Part shown: in pieces, positions 32,854 to 43,500 of the stretch
Layout: each line of letters opens with the position of its first letter
How positions within the stretch are numbered: position 1 is the first letter of the stretch
NCBI GenBank assembly: GCA_003194525.1
Contig: NBIV01000163.1
Location: forward strand, 150,986-214,985
Direction: 5' to 3'
Length of the DNA stretch: 64,000 bases
DNA from: Gracilariopsis chorda
Taxonomy: Eukaryota; Rhodophyta; Florideophyceae; Gracilariales; Gracilariaceae
Made by a program: the position numbers and the translations under genes
Notes under the pieces: generated by a model
Database searches by the model: none
What the model was told of the DNA's origin: nothing
What the model saw: only the letters and a program-made list of their open reading frames with translations

Positions 32854-35800
32854 ATGGAAGGCGTAGGTATACCAGCCGCCACCAAAGCCACTGTTTCGCT
32901 TGCGAAGATTCCGTTTGATTTTCATCGCCGAGTGCGAATAGGTAAGAGAATTCCTCAAGACCTTAAAGGTCTCCGTAGCTATCGTGATTGGCTTCTGAGA
33001 GGGATTGAGAGCTGCCGACCAGCCCTTGATAAAAAAGACGTGCAGTCATGGTTAGAGCAACTTTCGGATGCCGAAAAGCGATTAGATAAGGTAAAGCCTG
33101 AGCATAGGAAAGGCATCCGTGACCGTCACGTTGACAGGGATAATGAGAGCCTTGCCCAAGCCGAGGAGATAATATCTCGAGTTAAAGATCAACTTGACAA
33201 CACCTTTAAGTTCGTAGAGATGTCGACAGACACTTTTGAGGTTTATTACTGCAAGCCGGACATGGAACGGAAATCGTACAGTCACTGCGACCAAGCAGAC
33301 CATCAAGGTAGGACAGTTCGCGAGGGAAAGCTGCGACAGCTTTTGTTATCAGCAAAGAAACCTCCTAGCTTCACCGCGTTGTACTGCGCTTATGGACCGG
33401 GGGGAATGGGCAAAACCGTAGCCCTTGAATGGCTGTCTTCTGATTCAGATGTTCGTAAGTACTTCAAGCATGGAATTCACTGGTTTGCATTCGGATCAGA
33501 CATTGAAGATGGACAGCTCATGGAACAGATTCGAATATGTGCTCTGAATTGTGGTTGGAAACAGCTAGCAGATGATTTGATGAACGAAGCAAGTTTGAAA
33601 GTGGCTATTCACAAGCTTGGAGCCAAATTCTTGGGAAAGACGCTTCTATTCATTATTGATGATGTGTGGGACAGAAGGAGAGAAGACGTTCTTTCATTCA
33701 GAAAGGCTCTTCATGGAGGACAGAATTGTGCGATGGTAATCTCATGCCGTGAAGGCAGCGTTTCGAAGATGTGTGACAAGATTGTGCCTTTTGACTTCTT
33801 GGAACCAATGGGGGATGTTTCGAGAGATATACTTCTATCATGCGTAGATGAGAACAGGAATGGCAATCTATTGCAGTGGTTGAAGAAGAGCAAAGAATGC
33901 ACAGAAAGTCTCAAGGCGGGCCTTCAGGAGTGCGGTGGATGGGTGCTAATTCTTTCAATTGTTGGTGCGATGTTAAGAGAAGAGATTGAAAATTGCGAAG
34001 ACGTTGAGGAGGCAACAGAAGTTCTACGCCGTTGGGCACATAGCGTAGTTGAAGAAGCGGATCTCACCGGAGAAGGGACTCGAGAATATCCGGGTGGGTT
34101 ACACCACATTGTCGGACAGGGCTTGAAGCACGCGAAACAGAACTTGATTAAACGAGGCTTCCCGGAGAGTTTATCATCGTCTGTGGCGGAAAACTTCAGA
34201 CGATTATGTGTGATACAGAAACAGAAGGCGATGCCGGTACACGTCTTGATGAAAGTTTGGAGCCTCGGGTTGAGGGAAACCAGGCGAATAGCAAAGACGA
34301 TGAAGGAAATGTCACTGATAGAATTTGGTTTTGATAAGAGTACGGTAGAAGTTATTCGTGTACACGATAAGATCATTGATCTATGTCGAGAACAGATGGG
34401 GACAGAAGCGTTTCGATATCATGAAGAACTTTTGGAGTCATTTGTGAGCCATTCAAAGCGAATTCACTGGCACAAAGATGTGTGGTATCGTCCGTGGTGG
34501 GTCCTTTCCGGCAGAGATGAGTATTTGATGGAGAATCTAGAATATCACTTGGCAGAAGCAAATCTGGTGAAGGAGTTATGGGGAGTGGTATGTGACGCCA
34601 GATTCATAATGCGATGGTTGGAGGATGGACGCCAATGGGTTGGGCTGGCAGATAAATTCGCGAGAGTTGTTCGGGCTGGTCTTGGAGTTAACGAAGGTCT
34701 AGAGGAGCTGCAAAGAGCACTACAGAGCTCATGGACAAGAGTAAGAATGTCCAGGTATTCACTAGGATTCCATATGTTTGGTCATCTTGACAAGCGAGAG
34801 AATAAGCGCGGAAGTGACAGTGTTTGTCGATTTCTGGAAACCATGGAGCTTTTTGAGACTGGTCCGTGGGTTCAACCCGTAAAACCGTTCCTGGAGCCAT
34901 CAAATAGTCAAGAGAAGCAGTGCTACCGACTGGGAAACAAGGAAGACCCTCTTTGGATTTCGGAGGACGTTTCTATTGTGGTTTTATTGGATATGCATGG
35001 TCTGATTAATGTGCTTAACTTGAGAAACCAAGAGTACGTGCGTCAGTTCGAAGAACTAGAAATGTGGTGTATGGGAGTTATTGCGTTTAGTATCGATGGA
35101 AAATATGCATTGGTGGATATGAAGAGAAGAAATGGCCGCAATGCGTATGTGATGGACCTGCAAAGAAATGGAGCACCTCCATTGGTTGTCAAGGGAGTGA
35201 CCAGGAACAGGCCACTCACAGCATGTGCCATTCATTCTCGAAATCTGTATGCCATTGGATACGAGGATGGTACTCTGGTATTGACATCCATGCGCGCTGA
35301 TGGGACCGAGAAGCGCACACACCTCTCTGCACCCACAGCATGCAAATGTGCTTCGTTTAGCACAGATGGAAAGTGCATGGCTTCAGGACACCACTACGGG
35401 GCTGTGAAATTATGGAGGGTTGTGGATGGGCAAAATATGTGCTCGTTCTCATGCGGCTGGGGTAACGTGACGTGTGTATCGTTCAACGCAGATGGTAACC
35501 GCATTGCTTCAGCATCAAGTGGCAACATCGTGCATGTGTGGAGCATTAGTGATAAAGAAGGACTTTGCTGGCTCTCCGGACATGAGGGTCGGGTGAATTG
35601 CGTGGTGTTAAGCTCGGATGGGACTATCGTAGCTTCAGGATCGGACGACTGGACCGTGAGGGTGTGGAGAGTGAGCGACAGGAAACAACTGTGCTTGTTC
35701 TCTGGACACTACCGACCAGTTAGAACCTTGAAGTTCAGTGCGGATGGGAAATTCCTTGCAATAGGTGGCGGTGACCACACCGTGCGAGTGTGGAGCGTGA

Positions 35801-37068
35801 GCGATGACCCAAAGCATCGTTCGCTCTCTGGACATAAAGAGATTGTATATGGTTTCAAGTTCTGCGAGGATGGGATGCGTGTGGCTTCGCTGTCAAGCGG
35901 CAAAAACTTGCGAGTATGGAACGTGAAGGACGGCAAAAAGCGTTTCGGGGTCTCTTGTGGACAACTGTATCTGGGTTCGGAAAGATGGGACATAAGTGCG
36001 GATGGGACGCTTGTAGCTTCAGGGTGCAGCGACAACACCGTACGGTTGTGGAGTGTGAATGACGACAAACAGCTGTGTTCGCTCCTTGTCCAAGGAGGAG
36101 GGGTGAAATCCGTGAGGTTCAGCGCGGATGGGACGCGCCTAGCTTCAGAATCGTGGAACAACGGCTTGCGGATATGGAGAGCGAGTGACGGCAAACAGTT
36201 GTGCTCGCTTCATGAAGATCGGATTAATCTCTGGACCTTAAGCGCGGATGGGACGCGTGTGGCCTTTGTGTCGGCTGATAACGTCGTGCAGGTGTGGAGC
36301 GTCAGAAACAGCAAACAGCTGTGCTCTCTTTCTGGACATGAAGGATATGTACATTGCGTCACGTTTAACGCGGATGGGACGCGCGTGGCGTCGGGAGCGG
36401 CGGACAATACCGTTCGCGTATGGAGCGTACACGAAGACAAACAGGTGTGCTCGCTCTCCGGACACGAAGGACATGTGGTTTCCGTTGCGTTTAGTGCGGA
36501 TGGGAGTCGCGTGGCTTCAGGGTCGAAAGACAAAACGGTGCGTATATGGCGTGTTGAGAGTGATACCTGTGAAGCAGAACATGTACGCCGCTTACCAGCT
36601 GAAGCTTCGGAAATACGTTTTGTGTCAGGTGGTGGAGAGATTGCGGCTTTCTTGGATGACGGCAGTGTTTTGACGTTGAACTTTCCGCACTCTGCATACA
36701 GCACTTCGACGAGCGACGAGCAATCACGGACAGGCGGCGCAATATGTTGGCAAGTCACAAAGGACGAGATTTGTGTTCGGCGCGAGACTGATGGACAACG
36801 CAATGTTTCTGTAGCTACTTTCCCGCCGTCACGTAATTTTGCATCAAATTGGCGCTCGAAGAGCACCGCGCATCAGATGCTTGATGGAAAACTTGTCATC
36901 TGCCGGTTGCGAGGTGCGGAAAAGGGCTCAGTCAGGCACTCTCTTCGTTGGTCCAGTCAATGCTCTATGTACGTATGTATCTTTCTATGTAGTTTACTTG
37001 GAATTGTGGTTTACCGGAGTATGCGGGAAATCTTAGACTCCAGGTGTGTTTTGCTGCGTTTGAGTTGA
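32854..37068 (+). CDS. NB-ARC/WD40 STAND ATPase, NLR-like (1,404 aa)
   Basis: STAND ATPases are nucleotide switches that oligomerise on sensing a signal; APAF-1 and many fungal and algal immune-type receptors have this NB-ARC plus WD40 layout. An N-terminal ~150-residue helical, charged region resembles a signalling or coiled-coil domain but is not identified. The P-loop YGPGGMGKT has Lys187, Walker B is TLLFIIDDVWD, and the sensor-like VISCREGS follows. A winged-helix/ARC region ends in VHDKIIDLCRE (Val503-His504-Asp505), the MHD-type motif. At least ten WD40 blades fill the C-terminal half, the clearest with ADGTRVASG..DNTVRVWSV and CSLSGHEG repeats. A hydrophobic segment near residues 1369-1387 could be a membrane anchor. 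No LRR is present. The ligand is unknown; a role in recognition or programmed cell death is inference. No introns. Confidence 0.93.
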   Translation: MEGVGIPAATKATVSLAKIPFDFHRRVRIGKRIPQDLKGLRSYRDWLLRGIESCRPALDKKDVQSWLEQLSDAEKRLDKVKPEHRKGIRDRHVDRDNESLAQAEEIISRVKDQLDNTFKFVEMSTDTFEVYYCKPDMERKSYSHCDQADHQGRTVREGKLRQLLLSAKKPPSFTALYCAYGPGGMGKTVALEWLSSDSDVRKYFKHGIHWFAFGSDIEDGQLMEQIRICALNCGWKQLADDLMNEASLKVAIHKLGAKFLGKTLLFIIDDVWDRRREDVLSFRKALHGGQNCAMVISCREGSVSKMCDKIVPFDFLEPMGDVSRDILLSCVDENRNGNLLQWLKKSKECTESLKAGLQECGGWVLILSIVGAMLREEIENCEDVEEATEVLRRWAHSVVEEADLTGEGTREYPGGLHHIVGQGLKHAKQNLIKRGFPESLSSSVAENFRRLCVIQKQKAMPVHVLMKVWSLGLRETRRIAKTMKEMSLIEFGFDKSTVEVIRVHDKIIDLCREQMGTEAFRYHEELLESFVSHSKRIHWHKDVWYRPWWVLSGRDEYLMENLEYHLAEANLVKELWGVVCDARFIMRWLEDGRQWVGLADKFARVVRAGLGVNEGLEELQRALQSSWTRVRMSRYSLGFHMFGHLDKRENKRGSDSVCRFLETMELFETGPWVQPVKPFLEPSNSQEKQCYRLGNKEDPLWISEDVSIVVLLDMHGLINVLNLRNQEYVRQFEELEMWCMGVIAFSIDGKYALVDMKRRNGRNAYVMDLQRNGAPPLVVKGVTRNRPLTACAIHSRNLYAIGYEDGTLVLTSMRADGTEKRTHLSAPTACKCASFSTDGKCMASGHHYGAVKLWRVVDGQNMCSFSCGWGNVTCVSFNADGNRIASASSGNIVHVWSISDKEGLCWLSGHEGRVNCVVLSSDGTIVASGSDDWTVRVWRVSDRKQLCLFSGHYRPVRTLKFSADGKFLAIGGGDHTVRVWSVSDDPKHRSLSGHKEIVYGFKFCEDGMRVASLSSGKNLRVWNVKDGKKRFGVSCGQLYLGSERWDISADGTLVASGCSDNTVRLWSVNDDKQLCSLLVQGGGVKSVRFSADGTRLASESWNNGLRIWRASDGKQLCSLHEDRINLWTLSADGTRVAFVSADNVVQVWSVRNSKQLCSLSGHEGYVHCVTFNADGTRVASGAADNTVRVWSVHEDKQVCSLSGHEGHVVSVAFSADGSRVASGSKDKTVRIWRVESDTCEAEHVRRLPAEASEIRFVSGGGEIAAFLDDGSVLTLNFPHSAYSTSTSDEQSRTGGAICWQVTKDEICVRRETDGQRNVSVATFPPSRNFASNWRSKSTAHQMLDGKLVICRLRGAEKGSVRHSLRWSSQCSMYVCIFLCSLLGIVVYRSMREILDSRCVLLRLS

Positions 37069-37510
37069 AGAAATAGCAAGCCCAAGATTATGAGGGACGC
37101 GGAAAAGATTTAGTCGCAGGTTTAAGCGCAAGCCTTCGCAGCTCTGTCATCATCGGCTGCCGCGTCGGAGCCGACGGACTGCGTTGTGGAGCGGCGGCGC
37201 TTGTCTCGTTCCTCGAACTGTGCGGGTGCACTCGTTTTTTCTTCTCTCTTTCCCAGCCCTCTGCATCTTAGGCTATCGCTTCCGCTGGGCCCCGGAAATA
37301 CTGGCAACGCGGTAAGCTCCTTTTCGCCGTATCAGGGCCAGCAGGGCACGATCGCCTTGTTTTCCAAAGCCTCAAACCGATAAACATAATGTACATTAGA
37401 TACTCAATCGACTGACGCACTATGCTGTTCACCAGAACTGGGACAGCACTTCCCCGCGCACACTTGTTCGCGGTAGGTACTTCACGTACCAATACTATAC
37501 TGGGTTCTGT
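37069..37510. other. Intergenic, between convergent NLR-like and methyltransferase genes
   Basis: The two genes point towards each other, so this holds their 3' ends. No gene and no clear terminator is seen. Confidence 0.45.
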
Positions 37511-38950
37511 TTAAGCTTGCGTTCGCTTGAACGACAAAGTCTTCGTTAGAAGATTCTGGTTTTTCAAGTACGGCTCAAAGTTTCCGCTCGAGCACACAAC
37601 GTCTCCAAAATTCTCGTCAATATAGGTTCGGTACCACGGTTCATTGAAGTCACCAAATGAAGCTAAATCAAAGTCTTCCAGAACCCTGTCTCCCCGCTGA
37701 ACTGAATCTGTCAACACAAACAAACCTCCCGGCTTGAGTACACGTGCAGCTTCGTTAATTACAGCCCTTCTTGCCTCCGGGGGGAGCTCATGGAACACGT
37801 AAACCGCGTACAGAATATCGGCAGAAGCGCTTTTTAACGGCAGTTTCTCACCCGGGGCGTGAACGTATCGGACTGAACCCAAATTGCTGTACTTTTTGCC
37901 TTGCGTCTTTTCCCAGTAGTTCATATTCTCACGGGCCTTCTGCAGATAAAATGGACTCAAGTCTGATATAACATAATCGGCTTGAGGCCAGTTGTCCCTT
38001 GTAAAAGTGGCAAAGCGCCCGGTTCCAGCTGCTACCTCCACTATGTTCAGTTTCCGTGTTGGCTTTGCCTCGCGAATATACGGAGACATGGCGCAGAATG
38101 CGGTTCTTTCCATAGCATCTTGAAGACCGGTAAAGAATAGCTCTGTTTGAGCATCATAAATGTTGGCGGAATCCGAAGACATCCAGCCGTCAGCCTGAAA
38201 ATGATATGTCTGTTTGTAGTACTTGGGGAAAAAAGCGCCGTCTAACCACACCGAAATATCTGGTTCGCTCTGCAGCATATTATCTGCTTGTCTCTGGGAC
38301 ATTCTGGAGAAGGTTCCCAGGAGTTTTAGCACGGAGAAAACGTTTTGGGAACTGTGCTGGAGAGTGAGGTCCCAGGGTAGCTTGTACGTGCCTCTGGTGA
38401 CGTTTTCGTAGTCTTGTCGTAGTGTATGCAGTGCCTGATCCAGTAACTTAAGTTGGGCGGTGATCATAGCTCCTGTACTAGCGTGTCGACGGCCAACAAT
38501 GGTGTCTTCATTAGTCTGTAAGTAACGTAGGCCATTTCTTGCAGCGCTCAACACGGTAAATCGAGTCAAGGTGTGGAACCAATACTGAGCGTTGGCTGGG
38601 TCGTTGGTAACGAACGAAGTGATCTGACGTATATGTTCAGCCAAATTGGACGATTCAGCGGGAACATAGCTTCTCCAGAATTGAACGGAGTCAGGGATGC
38701 CGAAATAGCCATCATCGATATATCCCGGCGATTGGAGACCCTCTACGTGCTCGACCGGTAACTGAACTGGAGATGCTGGGCTGACGGGAATAGTCGGCTC
38801 AACTTCCTTCTCGATTGTGGTGGCGACACAAGCTTGTACTGTGGAATCCTGAACACTACTGAAAGCGAGAGGGCGAGAACGGATGTTGACCGAATATCTA
38901 CAGGCGCGATGATGTCTTGATGAGAAGGCGGGAACATGAACAAAAGCCAT
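37511..38950 (-). CDS. SAM-dependent class I methyltransferase with putative plastid leader (479 aa)
   Basis: The C-terminal half is a Rossmann-fold methyltransferase. Motif I is IVEVAAGTGRFATF (about residues 303-316), the motif II region is YVISDLSPFYLQKAREN, and later blocks include SADILYAVYVFHELPP and AARVLKPGGLFVLTDS. The upstream block YHFQADGWMSSDSANIYD is typical of a family shared by cyanobacteria and plastid-bearing eukaryotes. The first ~60 residues are rich in Ser, Arg and Ala with few acidic residues, as expected for a plastid transit peptide, followed by a Pro/Val-rich linker. The substrate is not evident: quinone or pigment methylation is possible but unproven. The Copia element at 38996 is inserted only 45 bp upstream of the start, so the native promoter is displaced. 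Confidence 0.88.
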   Translation of the reverse strand: MAFVHVPAFSSRHHRACRYSVNIRSRPLAFSSVQDSTVQACVATTIEKEVEPTIPVSPASPVQLPVEHVEGLQSPGYIDDGYFGIPDSVQFWRSYVPAESSNLAEHIRQITSFVTNDPANAQYWFHTLTRFTVLSAARNGLRYLQTNEDTIVGRRHASTGAMITAQLKLLDQALHTLRQDYENVTRGTYKLPWDLTLQHSSQNVFSVLKLLGTFSRMSQRQADNMLQSEPDISVWLDGAFFPKYYKQTYHFQADGWMSSDSANIYDAQTELFFTGLQDAMERTAFCAMSPYIREAKPTRKLNIVEVAAGTGRFATFTRDNWPQADYVISDLSPFYLQKARENMNYWEKTQGKKYSNLGSVRYVHAPGEKLPLKSASADILYAVYVFHELPPEARRAVINEAARVLKPGGLFVLTDSVQRGDRVLEDFDLASFGDFNEPWYRTYIDENFGDVVCSSGNFEPYLKNQNLLTKTLSFKRTQA

Positions 38951-38995
38951 TGTTTGCCACTTGAAAAGATTCAGGACTGCACAAAGCGATGCAAG

Positions 38996-39261
38996 TGTAA
39001 CAGCCTGTCCTACTAGACAGTCCTATCACTAAGATCACTATCACTACCTAGATGTAGTTCAGTGAGCTCGGGCGCTGCTCGCGCTGCTGAGGAGGATACT
39101 CGGAGCAATTTTGGCTTGGACTACTCAATAAATTGGGCCGGACCAACCGGCCCGGGGAAGCGAAGGCAAGAAGCCCAAGAAGAGATTCAATCGCTCCTCG
39201 TTCCCCTTTCTGTGCGCTGACGAAGAAGTCCTCGAGCGCGACCATGTCCAACTCTACCCCA
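38996..39261 (+). repeat. 5' LTR of the young Copia element (266 bp)
   Basis: TGTAACAG..CTACCCCA. It contains an inverted repeat GGGCCGG/CCGGCCC near 39134-39153. The first gag ATG (39244) lies in its last 18 bases. Confidence 0.96.
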
Positions 39262-40569
39262 GTTATGGGCCCAGCTCCAACACTCCCAAAGTCGCTCGCT
39301 CCCAGCGACCCGCCAATGTTTGACCCGCAAGGCGACTTCCAAGAGTACAGGAAGGATGTTACGCGATGGGTCGAAACTATTCAGGCAGCTGCAAACCTTG
39401 GAGAGGACAAAATGTACAAAACCGTGTACGCTACAATTGGTCGCCAACTATACGACCGCGGTTTGTCCAGAGAGCAGAAACGTGTTGTTGACGAAGCACA
39501 AAGAAGTAAGCTCATCGATTACAAACAAGATGATCAACTTCAGGCTGTCAAGGAAATCGTTCAGCTGATTGCTGTCGACCCTCCTATTGCAGTAGTCACT
39601 CGCCTCATCACCTCTTTTACACAGGTCATGCAGTGCAAGCGTCGCCGTAGTGAAGATTTGAAGGCTTTCGTCGCTCGTTTCCGAAGTCTTGCTGCCGATC
39701 ATTTGATGCATGTGGGTGTCTCGACTTCGTCACAGGTTAGCGAAGTATTGGCCATTACACTCCTCAATAATGCCATGCTGAGTGAAGAAACATTGACGAA
39801 TGCGATTCTTCAGTTGGTTGCTTTAGCTGAATCTCGCAAAAAGGTGGACGCTGATCTTAAAATGTCGATCAACTCCTCAACGCATCAGGCTCTGCTCCAA
39901 ATGTTCGATAGGTTATCCGATCTTGTGGAAAATGACGAAACAGTACCACAGCCTACCGACAACGCTAATACCGTTCGTCGCAAAGCTACTGACATGGTAC
40001 AAGGTGTTAGTCAACTCCTGGACTCGAACAGAGAGCAGATCGATCATCTTAAAACTGGAAGCAACGAAACGCATACTAACGACGATATGTTCTCGACAAC
40101 TCCTCGACGTCGCTTGAATCTCGATGACGCAGTCACGGTGATACGAAACCTTGCTTTCACTTCGAAAAAGATGGAAAAGCAGTACACCAAGAACGACATC
40201 GAGAACATTGCTACTCAGCGCGTCGACAACCTGGTTGAGAACCGTATCCAAAGAGCTCTCGCTGCCTTCCAAAAGCATTCCGATAACCCTGGTTCAGCCT
40301 CGTCTCGCAGACCATCCGATCTCAGTTCTCGTAATCGCTTGTCGAAAGGTAAACAAGGTTCGAACAAGAAGCGCAGAACGGACATCAAGGATACGTACTG
40401 CTACGATTGTGGGAAGAGGGACCACATCAGAGGCGACTCGCAATGCAAAGAACCGAGTTTCCAGACCAAACGTCTTCGAAAGGAAAAATACGCTCATCAA
40501 AAGCCACCTGACACCAACGACAAGTCTTTTCGTCAGGGCTCCAACCCCTCTCAACGCAGTCATCTTTAA
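39244..40569 (+). CDS. gag: Gag of the young Copia element (442 aa)
   Basis: This forms the virus-like particle and binds the RNA. The frame opens in the LTR; the ATG at 39244 (MSNSTPVMGPAP) is the last in the LTR, and a second ATG at 39265 lies inside the primer-binding site, so either could be used. The capsid-like region (GDFQEYRKDVTRWVETIQ, DLKAFVARFRSLAADHL) resembles UBN2-type gag. The C-terminus has a zinc knuckle with unusual spacing, CX2CX4HX6C (YCYDCGKRDHIRGDSQC), inside a basic stretch. It ends at 40569, with pol continuing in the -1 frame. Confidence 0.88.
   Translation: MSNSTPVMGPAPTLPKSLAPSDPPMFDPQGDFQEYRKDVTRWVETIQAAANLGEDKMYKTVYATIGRQLYDRGLSREQKRVVDEAQRSKLIDYKQDDQLQAVKEIVQLIAVDPPIAVVTRLITSFTQVMQCKRRRSEDLKAFVARFRSLAADHLMHVGVSTSSQVSEVLAITLLNNAMLSEETLTNAILQLVALAESRKKVDADLKMSINSSTHQALLQMFDRLSDLVENDETVPQPTDNANTVRRKATDMVQGVSQLLDSNREQIDHLKTGSNETHTNDDMFSTTPRRRLNLDDAVTVIRNLAFTSKKMEKQYTKNDIENIATQRVDNLVENRIQRALAAFQKHSDNPGSASSRRPSDLSSRNRLSKGKQGSNKKRRTDIKDTYCYDCGKRDHIRGDSQCKEPSFQTKRLRKEKYAHQKPPDTNDKSFRQGSNPSQRSHL
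39262..39275 (+). other. Primer-binding site of half-tRNA-Met type
   Basis: GTTATGGGCCCAGC follows the LTR with no gap. It is complementary to the anticodon stem-loop of initiator tRNA-Met (GCTGGGCCCATAAC), not to a tRNA 3' end. Drosophila copia is known to prime from a 5' half of this tRNA at an equivalent site. The ATG inside it is in the gag frame. Confidence 0.85.
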
Positions 40570-43500
40570 CTGCGGGGGAAGGAGCCAATTCGGACATCAT
40601 AAGCTTTTCAACTGATCCGAACCCCATTATCGACCCTGGTTGTCCAAAAAGTGTTGGTGGACTCGACTCTATTGCCCAACTTTGCACGTCAATGGGGATA
40701 GAAATAGTTCTGGAAGATCTTGACTGCTCGCCTTTCCTCCATGGTTTTGGCAAAGACTGTGTAGATGCCAAACCAACGTTCGCCAAATGGACTCTCCACA
40801 GCAGTGATGAGAGAGAAAATTCGTTTTCCATCCATTTCTACGTCGTTGAAGGAACCTGCCCTTTGCTCATTGGACTTGACGTTCTTTCACAATGCGACAT
40901 TCTCGGCGAACAAAGCCAGATCAAAGCCCCAACAGGAACTGTCTCGAACTCTGTCCCGGTTGTTATACCAACTTACCACACAGGAAGTGACTTGAATAAA
41001 AGAATTCATATCCTGCTCGTTCCTTCATGCACAACTTCCGTAAGATCGATGTTGGCTCAACCCAGGAAAGGACGCTCTGCCAAGAAACTAATCGAAAATG
41101 AGGAACGATTCGCGAAGCGTTTCCACCTCTACACACACTTCAATCCAAGGGACATGAAAAGGATTTGTAGCCATGCAGGAGTACTAACCAGAACCTTGGA
41201 GTCACTGCTAAGTGAGGCGTACTCATCTTGCAAGACCTGTGCCTCAACAGGAAGGCCACTTGCATCTCGCAAGGTTTCGTTTTCTCGGTTGTTGAAAGAG
41301 TTCAACGAACATGTGCAGTTGGATTTCATGTTCATCGCGGAACTTGGAAACCTTCCAATTTTACACATGAAGGACGCTGCAACGGGTTTTTCTGCAGCGG
41401 CCCTGTGTTTCTCACGCACAATGAAAGAAGCGTCGAAGTGTCTCAATACCCACTGGATTAGCATCAACGGACCACCCGTTGAACTATCAGCGGACCCTGA
41501 GTTCTTCAAGGGCGACTTCTTAACCATGTGCGCCTCACACAACATCCAATACAAACCTCGGCCTGCACGACGCCACAACAAGTTAGGCATTGCAGAATCA
41601 TCTCATGAAGCTATTCGATATTTTGCCCAAAAGCTCATTAAGGAAAGAGGCTTCGCTGCCGCTAACGGACTTCCAGTTCACTCTGATCAAGAGATTGTCG
41701 CTCGAGCGGTCTTTCTTAAGAACAGTCTCACAGGCTCAAGATTCATGTCAAGTTTTGAACTTGCGCGTGGATACCGTCCCGCATTGTCAGGACTCGATCA
41801 GACCCCCGTCAGCAAGCAGCTTCTCTCCGCATATTACGAGAAAACTGCTCGCCATGCTCTCCATCGCTTCATTCGTTCGAGGAATGTGAACTGCCTCCAC
41901 CGAACTCTCCTTAAACCTAGCACCCCTGTGTACTTCTTCAAAAAGGGAACCAAACGAGGAAAATGGTATTCCGGATTCGTCAAGGAAGCGAGTGAACACT
42001 ATGTAATCGTATCCTCGACAAAGAATCTCAAAGGATACAGCCATACGGTAGCGTATGAAGACTTACGCCTCCAACCCAAGTCTAACCTACTTCGCGAAGT
42101 GGAAGAAATAGAACTTGGATGGAATGAACTTGTCCTTGACCGGGCCACAAATCCAACCTCGGAAAGTCCAATTTCACCACCCGTTGACAACACACAAAAC
42201 AACGAGTTAGTGACAGTGTCAGATGACCTACCAACTCTTTTTCCATTCGACACTGACTTCAACCAATCCGACTATGCCGATTGGAATGATCATCCCTCTA
42301 GCGTTGCTTACCTTGCTCAAAGCGCACTGGTCACACCAGTCAACCACCCGTCAAAGGATATTGGTCAGTACGCCTCAGTCAAGAGCACCGTGCCTAAATC
42401 CACGACCTTGACCTCCGCAAAGCAGACAATACTCCGAAACCTCTATCAATGTCTCGGCAACGAACCTTTGTCGGAGCATAAACTTCAATGTGCCCCACGT
42501 TGGTTGCTAGATGAGGCTATTGAAAAGGAAAAGAAGTCATATGCCGAACGGAAGGCCTATGTACCTGTTTCCATACGCTCTCTTCCTCGTAATGCCAACT
42601 TGATTTCGTCACATCACTTCTTCGTAATCAAGCACGATGGGGAAAGCAACCAGTTGAAACTGAAGTGTCGTCTTGTTCCTCATGGTAACAAAGACAAGCA
42701 GAAGCACGATTTGCGCTCTGATTCCTCAACGGCCCAGTTTCCTACTCTTAGATTGCTTCTATCTCTTGCGACAGTGTTTCATTTCACTCTCGCCTCCCTT
42801 GATGTAAAATCCGCATATCTTCAAGCTGGAAAACTGAATAGGGACATTTACATGAAACCTCCACGAGGATGGACGAAATTTGTCGATGAGGTATGGAAAC
42901 TCCTAGCCCCAGCCTACGGCCTCGTAGAGTCAGGCCGGCTTTGGCAACTCTGTGTTGAGAACTGGCTCTTTGAGCAGGGATTCGTCGATCTTCCTGGTGT
43001 TCCTCAGTTCTTTCTTCTGTGGAAGAGAAGTAAGCTCACGCTTATCCTTGCCAAAGTTGTCGACGACATGATCTTCGCTGGAGAGCCTGAAGCTATCCAA
43101 CAATTCCAGAAGTCCATATCTGCGAAGTTTGATGTTGGAAGATTCAGCTCTGAGTCAGACATCGTGTTCAATCGTCTTTTCATTCGACAACACCCAGACT
43201 TCTCCGTATCCATCAACATGGATGAATTCCTGAGCTCAATTACCCGTATTGATCTCACCCCTTCGCGCAAGAAACAAAACGATGAACCTTGCACGCTACA
43301 GGAAATCAGGGAATATCAGAGACTAACTGGCAAACTGAATTTCCTGGGACATGGCATACTCCCGCAAGCTTCTCTTGTCGCTAGCAAGATGCAGCAATAT
43401 GTGTCGAAACTCAAAGTGTCAAACATTCGTCAACTTAACGCTGCCCTGACACACATTCGTTCCCTGAAACCTCACCTTTACTTCAAATCTCCGCAAGAAC

